Source of the DNA: Odontocerum albicorne
Taxonomy: Eukaryota; Arthropoda; Insecta; Trichoptera; Odontoceridae
Length of the DNA: 64,000 nucleotides
Reading direction: 5' to 3'
NCBI GenBank assembly: GCA_949825065.1
Contig: OX463849.1
Coordinates: 35,173,199-35,237,198, forward strand
Part shown: positions 1 to 12,139 of the stretch, piece after piece
How positions within the stretch are numbered: the stretch's first letter is position 1
Layout of the letters: each line of letters starts with the position of its first letter
Notes under the pieces: model-generated
Database searches by the model: none
What the model saw: the letters and a program-made list of their open reading frames with translations, nothing else
What the model was told of the DNA's origin: nothing
Position numbers and translations under genes: made by a program

Positions 1-387
1 CAAAATGTATACAATGAAAATTGCTACTAAATATTATATTATTTTAGTATGTTGAGTTAAAAATAGGCAAAATGTAGTTGAGTTAAGAATAGGCATAAAG
101 AAGAAAAAATTAAAATCTTTTAAAATAAGCAAATATGAAGATGAGATGGATGGGCGTGGTAGAAGCGATACATATGTACCAGGAAAAAAATAAGTAAAGA
201 TTTCTACTAACCCCAGTAGGGACATGACGTGATGCTAATGATTTTTTACAGGATTTCTCTTGCATTGATTTACTTTAAATTATTTATGACCTTCCGCACG
301 GAAGTGGAGGGCGTTACAACGTGTCCACACATCTTTCTGCAACGGGTATCGTCGTTTTTAAATTTTAATTTTTTTTTTACTTTGTAA

Positions 388-478
388 ATGTTCCTGATTA
401 ATAAAAAGACATAAAAAGTTCCTGGTTAATAAAAAGACATAAAAAGTTCCTGGTTAATAAAAAGACATAAAAGTTCCT
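388..478. repeat. minisatellite, about 27 bp, three to four copies
   Basis: A short tandem array with unit resembling GTTCCTGGTTAATAAAAAGA plus ACATAAAAA. The flanking 1-387 is AT-rich and holds no gene that I can support. Confidence 0.8.
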
Positions 479-1260
479 GATTTTTTTTTCGCTGTAAAAA
501 TAATTTCCTTTTATTAGCTTGAACATGGCGTGATGGTGATGATAATGATAATAATATTTACAAAAAACTCTCAAGAAAAAAACAATTTATCTCAATTTAA
601 AGAATCCTCTCTTCTTGTACCATTTTGAAGTTGAATAATTTGCTCTGAATAGTTGTGCAGTTTACACGACTCGAGAGTAAATTAACATTTTTAACCTTGC
701 GCCTGAGGAATAATTCCCTCCCCACACAAATAACTTGTCGCGCCACTGTCAACTGTCAGTCCACTTTTGGCGGGAAACATTCTGCCAATCACATTTGACA
801 TTTGTATTTTTAAAAATAGAATGTAATGGTTGATGAACAGGCATTTTTCCATTATTTGATTTTACCAATGGGAGAAATTCTATTTACCCCTCAATTTATT
901 AAAAAAACAAAAATTTTAAACTTCATAGTTGCATAATTATAATATTTAACAATTAATTACTTTTATTTTACTAAACTATCAAACAGCTGAAGAGAGCCTC
1001 GGAATAGGAGGTAGAAAGACGTGTAACGGTGATCAATGGAATAAGAAAATTTATTTTTGATAAATATTCTAATATGGAGTTCCACAAAGTTAAAGCCGAA
1101 ACTTTTACAATTATCATCATAACTACCACGTTCCTATTAGCGTAGACAAAGTTAACTGATATCTACTATTTTCTATCGTGACATACATGTTTTACTTCTA
1201 CTACGTCCACTTTGCTATTGTATCGTATTGAATTACACATTAATTATATAAGAGTATAAC
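479..1260. other. non-coding AT-rich stretch, nothing recognised
   Basis: Both strands show only short, stop-ridden frames. A slightly GC-richer patch near 730-790 has no recognisable motif. Confidence 0.5.
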
Positions 1261-1261
1261 C

Positions 1262-1432
1262 TAGCTAGTTTATTACCATGTGGTGATCTCTTCCAACCAA
1301 CAAAAAAGAAGCCTTAAGTGGGAACAAGATGGCAACTTTTCTTTGAAAAAAACTGGGTATCAACGGGAATTGAACTCGAAACCCCCTACTTGAAAGACAG
1401 TCGTATTATCAACTAAGCTACGAATGCATATT
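1262..1432 (-). mobile_element. tRNA-derived SINE
   Basis: Read on the minus strand it starts with a tRNA-like head containing a B-box-like GAGTTCAATTCCCG (about 1360-1430). It then has the body motifs shared by all copies in this window: the 'TTGGTTGG...CACATGGTAATAAA' block, ending near 1262. The head is degenerate. Family membership rests on the order of these motifs being identical in at least ten other places. Confidence 0.7.
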
Positions 1433-1706
1433 GTATTTATTTAACTAGTTTATAAAAGTACATCAGGCAGATTAATTGGTTTAAAGTGTTTTTTTCTGAC
1501 ATATTTTTTTTATCTTAATTATTGTTGGTATGCATGACCATGTCTTAAACTTAATAAATTTAAATAATATTTGAGTAAATATAACAAAAACTAAAACAAA
1601 AAACAATAAAAAAAAGGTACGGATGGAAGTTGTGTAGGAGTTAGGGATAAAGAATATTTTGAGTTAAATAATGATTTTATTTGTTTTTTCTTAAAAATTT
1701 ATAAGA

Positions 1707-2247
1707 ATGTGGCACATTCAATTCGATCATTCTAAAGTTGAGCCGTATGAACCACAAAAAATAATGGGTATACGTATAATGATGTGTGCGTGTGGTATAC
1801 TCGTACTTAAGATTCTGGTATCACCAGAAAGGAGATCGGAGCTCCACGGTCAGAAAGAAAATTTCATTTTTCACGCAGATACTTCAACACTCCAAAGATG
1901 GTTGGCAAAACGTGGATATCTCACCCTTGTCCTATTTTGATCTAATGGAGTCGAAAACGATATTCACGTACCGTAGTATTTCGAACACTTGCTACGAGTT
2001 CCGAACCTACTGCAGTGATTATAAACCCGAAGTTTTGATCAATGGAGGTGAAAACAATTCCTGGCTACGTTCTTCAATATGCCCACATCACCAATGCTGG
2101 TATATGGAGAGGGTTCATACAAATGAAAAATTACTAGAAAAAATAAATGAAAAATTCACAATTCTGACGATTCATCCCCTATTCTCTCCAACAATCCCTC
2201 TCGTACGCTCTTTCCAAGACAGTCAACGCATTATCCAGGAACTGTAG
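1707..2247 (+). other. unassigned open frames
   Basis: Two overlapping plus-strand frames: 77 codons from 1707, and 153 codons from 1786 to 2247. I recognise no domain. The longer frame is rich in Cys, Tyr and Trp and a little GC-richer than its surroundings, so it could be an exon or a piece of an unrecognised transposon. A TACTCGTA 8-mer lies inside at 1798; removing its six inserted bases keeps the frame. There is no start context, splice evidence or homologue I can point to. Confidence 0.2.
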
Positions 2248-2589
2248 ATATTGTACCGGACGGGTACAAAGACTGCAGATAGGCACGTTGGTTGCCGCGT
2301 AGCGCTCAGAGAATCGAGGTAGCAAATTCCGTAGCGAAGATCCAGCAGAAGAAGAAGAAGAAGAGCAGGGAGAGATTCCTCTCAGGCAGTCGAAGTAGGG
2401 TAGCAGGTCTCAAAGTAAAAACACGGTAAAGTCGGTAGTACTGAGAATATATTTTGAGAAAATAATTGTCTATCACACCTACAAATATTGCCACATGCAA
2501 GTTCTTTCATCAATCACAAGGGGCGACTGTACACGTCCGATACAGATATGGTCTAACAATTGGTCTCCTTTCTGATAGCATAACCTCAA

Positions 2590-2770
2590 AGACACATCCG
2601 TGACGACCTCTGTGATCATTAAGATACCAATTGTTAAGATACCTTTCAAACTGGTAGTAGCGAATTTGATTCCCGATGGCTACAGTTTAGTTTCACAAAA
2701 AATTGGTCCATGGCAATAAAACTAACAGATTACACTGTATACAATGAAAGTGTATGTTAGGTACAAATCC
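2590..2770 (+). mobile_element. tRNA-derived SINE, degraded
   Basis: The head has GACCTCTGTGATC followed by a weak B box (TTTGATTCCCGATGGC). The body is shortened but keeps CCATGGCAATAAAACTA and the 3' motif TGTATACAATGAAAGTGTA that other copies carry. Confidence 0.6.
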
Positions 2771-2836
2771 GTTTACAAGTTTGAAACAGTGGGTACAGAA
2801 ATAATTTACACATTGTTACTAGAAACAGGACGAAAA

Positions 2837-2909
2837 TACTGTGTGGCCTAATTGAGAAGACGTCGGACTTCGGATTCGAAGTTTGCAGGTTCGAGTCCTG
2901 TCACGATCG
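2837..2909 (+). tRNA. tRNA-Arg(TCG)-like fossil
   Basis: The 73-nt block has a TGGCCTAATTG A box, an anticodon arm TCGGA-CTTCGGA-TTCGA that would present TCG, and a B box GGTTCGAGTCC. The anticodon and T stems can pair, with wobbles. The acceptor stem does not close (two mismatches), so this is probably a pseudogene or the head of a SINE rather than a working tRNA. The following 100 bases vaguely resemble the tail of the local SINE family. Confidence 0.55.
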
Positions 2910-3184
2910 ACACAATATGAATGTTTATCTTCCGATGCCTCCTAATTACTGGACGAGCTGATAGGTTGAAAAAACCCTTCATATTATATTTAACCCGTCA
3001 GGTAACATTTTATTCAATGAATGTAAAACATAATAAAAAATAAAATAAGTTATTTAGGTAAATTCATCATAATTTGTTTTCTTCATTTGTTACAGAATAC
3101 GCAGTGTATTTTGTAAGTGTTGACATAAATACAAACGTAAAACCTTATCTCTGAAACAAATCTGAAACGACGTGTGACAAAATT

Positions 3185-3325
3185 ACCCGCCCATACTATA
3201 GACAAAACTGCCTTAAACCTCACCCCCGTAACCCCATGGTGGGACTTGGCAGGCTCGGTCCTCCCCCTTGGTGAGAATCACAATGCTCAGCTTACCCCCC
3301 CATGTCCTCCCCCGAAGCATAAAAA
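3185..3325. other. GC-rich patch, unassigned
   Basis: C-runs (CACCCCC, TACCCCCCC, CTCCCCC) stand out against the AT-rich background. A similar motif (GAGAATCACAATGC versus GATAGTCACCATGC) occurs near 19400, so it may be a dispersed repeat. No coding potential is recognised. Confidence 0.3.
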
Positions 3326-3644
3326 CCTTCATTAACGATATATTTATGTCAATCATTACCATTTATGGTAACACCCAGCTCTGCACTGGCAACCGTCTTG
3401 TTCTTTATTATCTATAAAATAAAACATTTCTTGATTGTTGTACCAACCAAACGTACGATAATGCGAAAAAAAATCCTTATATGATATAGAAATTTGTTCT
3501 GTATAGCACAACTTGGTGGACTTATTAAAATGTGAAAATCATTTTCCACCAGCCACAAATATGTTTTAAAGGCATTAAATGCAATAACAGAATGCGCCTA
3601 TTTTTTACATTTTTAGGGTACCATCTGGACTTGGTTGAAAGACA

Positions 3645-3865
3645 GGAATGACGATCTCTGTGATCTAGTTGGTAAGACACTTGTCGTTTAAATCGGGAGT
3701 TTCGGTTTCGATCTCGATTAGAACCCATTTTTAATAAATAAAAATTCCTATCTGGTATTCACTTAAGGCATAATTTTGTTGGTTGAAGAAATTACCACAT
3801 GTCGATTAACTCTAGCTAGGTTGTAGTATATTTAAGAAAATTATAATGAATACAATATGCGTCTT
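3645..3865 (+). mobile_element. tRNA-derived SINE
   Basis: The tRNA-like head GATCTAGTTGGTAAGACAC is followed by a decayed B box, then AGAACCCA and a T/A-rich linker. The body CTGGTATTCACTTAAGGC and the GTTGGTTGAAGAAATTACC block match the other copies. Confidence 0.7.
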
Positions 3866-4224
3866 ACTATCTAAGCTACGGAGGCCGTCACGTTTATCGA
3901 CCAGCTCTGGGTTCCAGATTCAGTGTATGGATAAATGATTGCTTTTAGGATAGGATAGAAATATGGTAGTTGTATGTCTTCAGATGATGAAATAGTCACG
4001 AGGGATGTTTAATTGCGTGTAGCGAAAGGAAATAAGGTCAATGATATCCTTAAACATACATACTCGAACTGGACAGTCCTGTTTAGTGCTTCCTGAAATA
4101 ATCACCCTGTTGCTTTTATCACCTGGTGACTCCATCAGATAGGTGTTCGCCATCCGTTTGTTTTGCCATTCACACATCTCGCTAGAATTGACCAATAAAA
4201 TATGTCATCTTATCCACGCGTTAT

Positions 4225-4584
4225 GTGTCCGAAGTAGGAGAAGCTTACCTAATAAGAAACAGGCTTAAAGTCTTAGAAAGAAAGAAGTATTTGTTATTGA
4301 CATTCTTATTTTGTATCTTACTCAACCATCTTGTATTTCGCCTATATAGTAGTTGCATAATAATTACAGTTGAAGCAATAAAATTAAGAATACGAGTATA
4401 TATTCATTTCACGTGCAATCATGTCGAAAAACAAATGAAAAAAATACAATTTAAAACATTCGTTACTGAAAACCAAAACTCTTTTACCCCTATTTACAAC
4501 GTCCGTGGCATAGTAAGAAAAACTCTTGACTTCCACCCAGGGGTTTCGGATTCAAATCCCGTTGCTACCCGAAAAAAGGGTTAG
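4225..4584 (+). other. 119-codon open frame, probably chance
   Basis: The frame runs into a tRNA-like SINE head at its 3' end (4497-4580) and contains the dispersed 8-mer TACGAGTA at 4391. The composition is hydrophobic and basic, as expected of translated AT-rich DNA. No domain is recognised. Confidence 0.15.
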
Positions 4585-4600
4585 TCTAGCAAAAGAGCTT
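4497..4600 (+). mobile_element. second tRNA-headed SINE type (head)
   Basis: Head GTCCGTGGCATAGTAAG, then CTTGACTTCCACCC and a B box GGATTCAAATCCC, followed by TACCCGAAAAAA. The same TACCCGAAAAAA junction occurs at 16317-16378, and the same head occurs inverted at 24340-24415. This type therefore differs from the commoner SINE in both head and linker. Confidence 0.6.
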
Positions 4601-5780
4601 GTCTGATAACAATACTTATACGCGTAAGGCGTGTGCGAGTATTATTGCCTCTTAACGTTCAGAGTAGTATTGGCAGCACAGGTGATGATGAACCGTAATT
4701 TCTGTGCTTTCTGAATGGGGTGTAAGCCTGAAGATTCGATTAATGGAGTTAAGAACAATATTGTCTCTCGTCTACGCTCTATATGTATCATATATTCAAA
4801 CCACTAAATACTCGTAATATACTCGCATGTTATAGAGCACCATAACATATGAATGAAAGAACGAATATCAAGAAAACAACTGAAAGGAACATAGTAAAAT
4901 ATATTTGTTACTGAAAAATAAAACACCCTTCAGCCACTATCGCTTTCAGGTTAAATATTGTATAAAAATAGTACGTCCAACTTCGAATAGGGTACCAATT
5001 TTCCAGAACAGTGGATAAACGAAATCAAAGCCAATTACAATTTAAGTCCGTTTTAAGCATCAAGTTAGCCTGCCTATAAGGTTACTGAATTCCTTAATAA
5101 TGGTAACTGGAAGAATAAAATACCTACTTTAGAGAGTATGGTGGGGCCCACAACACCTGAGGCTCTGTTTTAAGTGGCCTTTATTTTATAACCCCGAGGT
5201 CTGAACCACCCTTGCCCAAATTGTCAGTTCAAAGCGAAGATTCAAACCTATGTGAATCGAACCCATTGTCGCAAATGAACCGAAGAATATAATTATATCA
5301 GCAATAAGCCCGCCAGATGTACCATATTTAATCATGTACACAAAATAATTAAAATAAATAAATATATTGTCAATTTCACATCACTCATTTAGAATACTAC
5401 TTTTAAAAACATTTTGGAATAATCGATAAATTTTTAATTGATTGATTAATTAATATGAAAATACATTTTATTTTTCTAATTAAAATGATGATTGATTAAT
5501 TACAGTAGTCAAAAATTTGACTAGTTATTCCTTAAGATTTCATTTTCAAGAAATATTTTGAAATTTCACCAATACTTATCTTATAAAAGCATATTAAATG
5601 CATCCATTAGGTTTGGCTATAGGTATTGTGAATAGTTTGAGGAAATCACTAAAATTATATACAAATATTTTATGAATAGGCTAACCTCTCGTTCTGTATC
5701 CTGGAGAAACACAAAGTAACTTCTGATAAGGATAAATGATTGATAAGTTTGAGACAATTCAAAAACTAATTTTTATTCGT
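4601..5780. other. no gene recognised
   Basis: AT-rich, with only short frames. One TACTCGTA 8-mer lies at 4809. Confidence 0.5.
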
Positions 5781-6075
5781 TTCACGTGCACAAACCATGT
5801 CATAGTGCTCACTTTATCTTACTCAAACCATCTGCCTTAAACTCACGTTCATCCCTAATCACTTAATTCCGTATTTTGAGATTCAATTTCACCCCATGTG
5901 CTCGTCTAAGTACTCGTACATGCGTTTATACACAATTTATTCAACTCTTTGCTGTATTTTTCTACGTTCGCGTTTCACTCCCATACATCAATGCTGGTAC
6001 TAAAATATTGTGGTGGACTATCATCTTAAAAGATTTTGATACTGATCGGTTCGGGTATATATGTTTTAGTAGAAA
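5780..6075 (-). mobile_element. RTE-like LINE fragment
   Basis: The minus strand, read with stops, follows the conserved C-terminal part of the local LINE protein: the segments around LVPALMYGSE, NAVEMRALRIIHGV and ADGLSKI can be traced. It ends near the block corresponding to YSNRTVSK. At 5911 a six-base insertion (the 8-mer TACTCGTA) interrupts the MRAL segment relative to every other copy. It is 5'-truncated, dead and pseudogenic. Confidence 0.75.
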
Positions 6076-7300
6076 TAAAATTTTCTTTCTTGTAATTAAT
6101 TTTAATGTATGATAATATTAAACAAGATAAAATTATTTTATTTTATTTTTGCGAAAACCGAATCAGTAATCTTACCGGTGGAATACTTATATGATTCGGA
6201 TTTCACCCTAACTTCAAAGGGGCCGGAAGTTAGCGTTATGAAAGAGTAAGGGAAAAATAAGATTGCCGACATAAGAAAGGATTACAAGAACTATAAAAAT
6301 GTTGTAAAGTGCATAATCTGGGGAAATATGGCGATTTCTTTTTGTTTACTTCTCTCTCTAAGATGTTTTGCTAAGGTATTATTATTATTATTGCTGACTA
6401 AATTTTACAGCCTGATGAGAATTTTCGTTTTATTGCCACGGTAATAAGGAAAAATTTAAAATATTAAAAGAATATATATAAAAAAAAATTACAATATATT
6501 TTAAATAATTAAATTTTAGTTAAAGTGTCATAATTAATAGTATAGTGTTTTTGAAAAAGATTGAATTGGAGAATTTACTGTCTACAGTTACTTCATTGAC
6601 TTGAATTCCTCCGATAAGTACGAGACTGCAGGATATATTCCGGTGCGAGAGTTGTAAAAGTTTTACATATTACTCGAATTGCCCGATACACAGATTGCAT
6701 CGATTGAGTAATTACTATAAAGCAGTCTTGGACATGTTCAGTGACAGTCTTAATGCCTTTAAAAGTTATCTTACAGAGCGTTTTTGTTTGTTGGAACCAT
6801 AAATCTGACGCCATGGCGTAACTCTCGTTGATATTTTTTTCTTTTTTTCGTAAACTTGGTTTCTCTCAAAATTTTCAAAATCCTGTAAATATGTTCAAGT
6901 TTCGATGTTCATTTGTTTTTTTTTGTGTATATTGGAGGGGTACAATTATATTTCATTATATTTTTGTTAATATTTTCTAAGATTATTTTTTTCATTTTTG
7001 TACGTAAGAGCCTTTGATTACCTGAGCCTTGACCTGTCTCAAGATTTTATTTTATATGTAATGGGTTTTTTGATATATATATTTAAGTATTATTTATGTA
7101 AATGTTTTTTTATTATTTATATTATTTATGTAAATATTTCATATGGCATGTTGTATTTATGTTCATGCCCCAAAAATTCTAATCAAAGTATTATTTTTAT
7201 AACATTTATTGCAATATATTGTAATAAAAAAAAAAAGTTTTCGTACACTAATATTGACAGCATTAGAATGTATCATAATCAAAAAAAAAATTTCGTTGTG
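6076..7300. other. no gene recognised
   Basis: AT-rich DNA with a short ATT run near 6380. The frame at 6998-7303 is translated poly-A/T DNA rich in Ile, Tyr and Phe, with no domain. Confidence 0.5.
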
Positions 7301-7303
7301 TAA

Positions 7304-7962
7304 TGTAGAAGTTGAGCGATTCTGCTCTTAGGGTAGTATTATCTGAAATTATGGAAGAGTTAAGAGGGATATCGAATGGTGTGTAACAACAGTAAACAAA
7401 GTCAATAGGACACAAAAACATATAACTCGAATCCGACAGTATCAAAATCTGCTAAGATAATAAATAGTCCGCAATAATATTTGGGTGCCAACTTGTATCT
7501 ATGGAAGTGAAACGTGGACGCGGAAAATGACTGATAGGAGGCGAATAAATTATATAGAAATGAATGCATTGAGAATAATACATGGGGTAATAATGTATAA
7601 CAGAATACGTGATAAAAGATAATGTGAACTTAAGACTGATTTGTTGAGTAAAATGAAGAGTGCTCTAAAATGGGTTGGGTATGTGGAACGAATAAATGGA
7701 GAAAATCTAACAAAACAGATATATAGTGCAAATGTGAGTCAAAGGTGTGTGAGAAGAGATGAAAGAAATTATGGCTAGATAAAGTGAATGATATTTTGAA
7801 AGAAGGAAACGTAGAAAGTCAGAGAAATCGTAAAAAATGTATGAGAAGGTATATAGATGTGGAGGAGGCTAAGGATGTGTGTCGAGATACGTAAGCCTGG
7901 CGCTCTGTCCTCTCTGCGTACCTTGACAGGAAAATGGCGTGATGGTATGTATAATGTATAAC
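7304..7962 (+). mobile_element. RTE-like LINE 3' end, stop-ridden
   Basis: The plus strand follows the LINE tail in order: VE(R)FCS, SNPTVSK, VPTCIYGSETWT, INYIEMNALRIIHGV, DLLSKMKS, YVERINGENLTKQIYSANVS, VNDILKEGNVESQRNRKKC, then the terminal block equivalent to WRSVLSAYLDRKMAWWYV. The copy ends about 7950 in ATGGTATGTATAATG, the usual short simple tail of this family. Frameshifts and stops are frequent. It sits tail-to-tail with the next copy. Confidence 0.85.
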
Positions 7963-7989
7963 TGCTATATACGTACCATTCATTGTCAT

Positions 7990-8175
7990 GTATTGTAAAA
8001 TAAACTTATGTCGTTACATACTTTAAATATCTTCATGTTCCTTTCAGAGTAGGCAGAGAAAACAAATGTCCACTTCATTACATCCTGGCACACATCTTTC
8101 GTTTCTGTTCCGTCGATACACCTCATCATGCACACTGTCATATTATAAAACCATTTCTTCCTCCCCCTTTTCACA
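7990..8175 (-). mobile_element. diverged RTE-like LINE tail
   Basis: The 62-codon minus frame at 7986-8174 reads RRGRKKWF...MRCIDGTETKDVCQD...FVFSAYSER. It aligns with the extreme C-terminus of the LINE protein (RGRPRKVWLD...RRCIDVEEAKDVCRD...VLSAYPDRE). It is diverged enough to be an older insertion or another subfamily. Confidence 0.65.
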
Positions 8176-8215
8176 AATTTATTTATATGGTTATTGTACG
8201 TTTTTCTAGGTATTC

Positions 8216-8300
8216 CGAGCTAGAACGCTTTTAAGGAGAGTTTGCTCTCTAAACGGCGCTGTATAAATTTTCCTTTTATTATTATTGTATTATTAACGGC
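8216..8300 (+). repeat. 3' end of family C repeat
   Basis: TTCCGAGCTAGAACGC followed by GAGTTTGCTCTCTAAACGGC and TATAAAT plus an ATT-rich tail. The same ending occurs at 22371-22440 and 56649-56725, and inverted at 34015-34078. Confidence 0.65.
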
Positions 8301-8501
8301 GAAAAACTGTAATGTGACAAAGTCTGTTGATGAAATTTCAAGTAAAAATGACATAATATATGCATTTAATTTCAAACAATGGTTAAAATTATTATTATCC
8401 CATTAACGTCGAAAATCTGCTATGTGGCAAAGTCTGTTGATGAAGTTTCAAGTGAAAATGACGTATAATATGCATTTAATTTCAAACAATGGTTAAAATG
8501 A
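8276..8501. repeat. tandem duplication, unit about 112 bp
   Basis: Two copies share TTAACG(G/T)CGAAAA, ACAAAGTCTGTTGATGAA-like blocks and TTTCAAACAATGGTTAAAAT. They differ by scattered substitutions. Confidence 0.8.
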
Positions 8502-11500
8502 AACATTTTCTTTTCTTACTATATATTTTTGATGCCTAAAATCACACACAAAAACGAAATATATTTTTTTCAGAAATATGTATATGCAATCATATAAATC
8601 CCCTTTTCACAGACGCAGTGAAGTGTTTATTCAAGGATAAACCAATCCAGTGAATCCAGCCTCCCTCGGAGTGCAGCAATGGACCTCCACATCCATAGTG
8701 CTACCTCTGATGATGAAGCAAAACATCGGGAAATGCAATAGACGTGTTATCCGACTGATGCAATTAGCCAGTACTACTAAGCTGCATTGCTGGACGAAGT
8801 CACCCCCTATATCGGATGATTCATTCAAGCTAGGCAATGAGGAAGCGTGAAAACGTGATTGAATAAGTATTGTTTTTGATACTTTGAATATTTATAAACT
8901 GAGTTTGTCGCTAACAAAAGTATACGGCTTATAAAATGCTTGAGTTTTTCTAAACCAAGCACATTGAATTGTTCATCCAGACACGTGCGGTTTATAGAAG
9001 CAATTTAAACGTTGCTTGCCTATAAATGAAAAATAAAAAAGAAGACTTACTTAATATTCGTCACGTCTTCAAAACTTTAAAATTGGATTTTTTAAAGCCA
9101 CTGGTATTTTAAATAAAATTAAACAAGATCTGGACACAGATGGGCGTTGAATTGAGATATAAGTAGTGTAAATAAGGGATCTATGTATAAATAAATCCAA
9201 CAATATATCACATTGAAACCATGATTTAATAAAATGAAAATGAACAAGATGGAAGTGTCATGTGTGGACGGGCCACTGCGTGGTGGCTAGTCACCTTTAC
9301 AGAATAGGTATTGTAGAGGATACTGGCCGATTATCCACAATACCCATGAGGATGCTAGTCTAGTCTCGATGATGAAACTATAGATCAAATATTTTTCGGT
9401 TATCCTTAACGGGACTGTTTTGATTCACTAAACGCTATATCTTTGCCGCGTCCAATAAATGTGGCCACTTATAGATCGATCGTTAATTTTTTAAAGCTTA
9501 GCCTGTGAAATATTAAATTGTCTAAAATTGACATTTTTAAATTTATTTTACTATTAATATAAATTGTCTCATAATTTTATAGATACTTTGATATGGTGGC
9601 ACAAATCATCCTAGAGTGGGTGAATTGTCTATTAAAAAAATGGCGCGCTGTCATTGCTGTGGCCAGTAGTTCACTAATTAAAGTCAGTGGCGCTAGGTTC
9701 GCTTTTTCTTATCATTCAACCAATCGCTGTATCTACAATTATGCATTACTTTTGAACTCTTTTACATTTGTGTGCATACACACTTTTGCACACATATGAA
9801 TTAGGAAAACAAACAAATACTCTTAGTATTCTTTTTTCAAATACAAGCAATCATTACAGACACTTCGCCGATAACTTCATGTCAGTACGACGTAGTTAAA
9901 ACGCGCGCTATCAGATTTTGGCGCTGTCCGATTTGTAAACACGGCTATTGAATTTGTTTTTTTTAGGTTATATATTTTTTATAAATAAATTATATTTGTT
10001 ATGCAGAATAACCATGACTTTTATGAACTAATAGTCAATTTCGTGATCATTTATAGTCTGAACTATTATGTTTCTTATCGTTTTTTGTAACTGAAAATGA
10101 TTTTGTGGTTATAAATGATTATAAGTTGTGTGATTCTCAAACCTTTTACAGAAATAGATAATTTCCTTATTCCTGTTTTTAATGTTTGAAAACTTTGACT
10201 GCATTGTCTTGGCATATTCCTAGTTAAATAGCAAATAATTTTATTAAGAGGGTATGATTTCCTTTGACAAGACAATAGTGCGTATTCAATGCAATTGCTT
10301 AGTATCCTTTATTTACTCGTAGTTATATTTTTAGTTACTCGTATTACTGTGCGAAAGTAGTGAAATTGAATTGTGTTTCATGAGGAGAACAGTTCAACGA
10401 AGTTTCAGTTGTAAAAGCATTAAAGTAAAAACTGGCATAATTAATACTAGTTACGCCATGTATTCTAATAAGTTAAGACTGAAAAAAATGTAACTACGAG
10501 AATTATGTATGTACATACATTGATACGTTGATAACTGTATGGGACACCTGTTTTAGATTTTATCTCGACCTTTATTGCTTTCCTATGGTAGCATCTGAAC
10601 GCACGCCACTGTTATTATATTATATCACAAATATTGTATGTCGTATTAATGTAGATATCTAGCCAACGATAAGAAGTACTTTTACAGGTGACAAATGTCT
10701 GTTGAATAATCCTTGGTATTCAAGAGTCATTCTACTTGATCGAGGATACAACACATTTGCACATATCATTTAATTTGAATGTATTTCGTTACACTTACAA
10801 CCCGCCTTTTATAGATTAAAAATCAAATCAACATTGAGGGGATATTTTAGTACAAAACATCGCTACAAATGTCATATTTTGGTGTTAGTGGGGCTATCCC
10901 TTTTGAATAAGGCCTCGAATATTGACATCTTCAACATTAACGAAAATGTTATTATTGGAGTATTTTTAACTTTCTTAGTAATGGGAGTTAGTTGTTTCGG
11001 ATAAACTAATATTTCTTTTTCACTATTTTTTTTCTAACAGCTGTGTATAATATATCTTTAAGCTTTGCATATTATTTTTCTTTCTTATTGCTATAAATAA
11101 TTTATATTTAAGCTTTGTATGTTATTGGGTTTAACTTGTGTATTTAACTTTATAAAATAATGGCATTTGATTGAGGTGTCGAAACAAGTCGAGCATGAAA
11201 ACAATATAAGTTTTCAACTAATACAAAACCTTTATTTCAAATTAATATTATTCCAAATAAGCATCTAACCCAAAAATACAATGAAATTGTATAAATATTT
11301 GCTTAATGAAATCAAAGCAAACAGTTTAACCCCACAGCATGATGTTATGGTGGAGTGGACGGGCACTTCAACAGGCATAATACCATGTCAATACGTTATC
11401 GAAATGTAACTCTATTTACAATCTATCAATGTTTGGTTAGTGGGATCAAAGCATTAGCATAAAAAGTATTACTTATGCATTATACCACTAGAGTATTCAG

Positions 11501-11955
11501 GTGGGTATACAGTTGTGCTCTTAACTTTCTATCTAAACAGGGCTCAAGTTATTTTATCAATTATGTGTAGTATATTTTAAACATAGTTGATAAAATGAAA
11601 TATACTGTTTATTATTTACTTTATAATATATCATTTTAGTTATTTTTACCTTATTAAATTAAAAATATACATAATATCACGCCATTTTCCATTCGGAGTA
11701 GGTGAGGGGTATATCGCCAGGTGCCAATATTTTCCAACTAACCAGACAAAAGTAAATCAAAAGTTACATAGTGGCCATAAAATATTCAAATAACTATTCA
11801 CCCTTACAAAATTCATGAACAATATGTAATACAAAGTTAAAATAATAGTGATATATCATCAATCTAAAAAAAAAGTAAGGGGATAGTGAAGAAAAATCAA
11901 GAATGAAACACGTTATATTACTGACTTGAAATTAAGAGTGTTTCAGTCACTTTGT
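8502..11955. other. long stretch without recognised genes
   Basis: Only short frames (up to about 68 codons) are seen, and none has recognisable protein motifs. Two TACTCGTA 8-mers lie 22 bases apart at 10314 and 10336. Slightly GC-richer spots near 9240-9330, 9640-9690 and 9900-9950 carry no motif I can name. Confidence 0.5.
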
Positions 11956-11959
11956 GTAA

Positions 11960-12125
11960 CATGTCAATGATGGATCGAGTATATCATTAGTTTTTATTTT
12001 AACAACTGGTTCCAAAGTTTCACCATATGGACAGTACAGGACGACGTAAAAAAATAAGAACAGTGAACTGGCATAGCCAATATACAATATCTGTTTGAGC
12101 GTATCGCAAGTCCGTGATCACACTG
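11960..12125 (+). repeat. family G interspersed repeat
   Basis: It shares ATGGACAGTACAGGACGACG and TTGAGCGTAT(C/T)GCAAGTCC with 52735-52910, and more weakly with 25295-25430. It is probably a piece of a LINE, but no diagnostic domain is visible. Confidence 0.5.
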
Positions 12126-12139
12126 AATATTTTCGGCGT

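Noticed and set aside
2837..2909. Functional tRNA-Arg gene
   Set aside because: The acceptor stem has mismatches and SINE-like DNA follows, so I call it a fossil.
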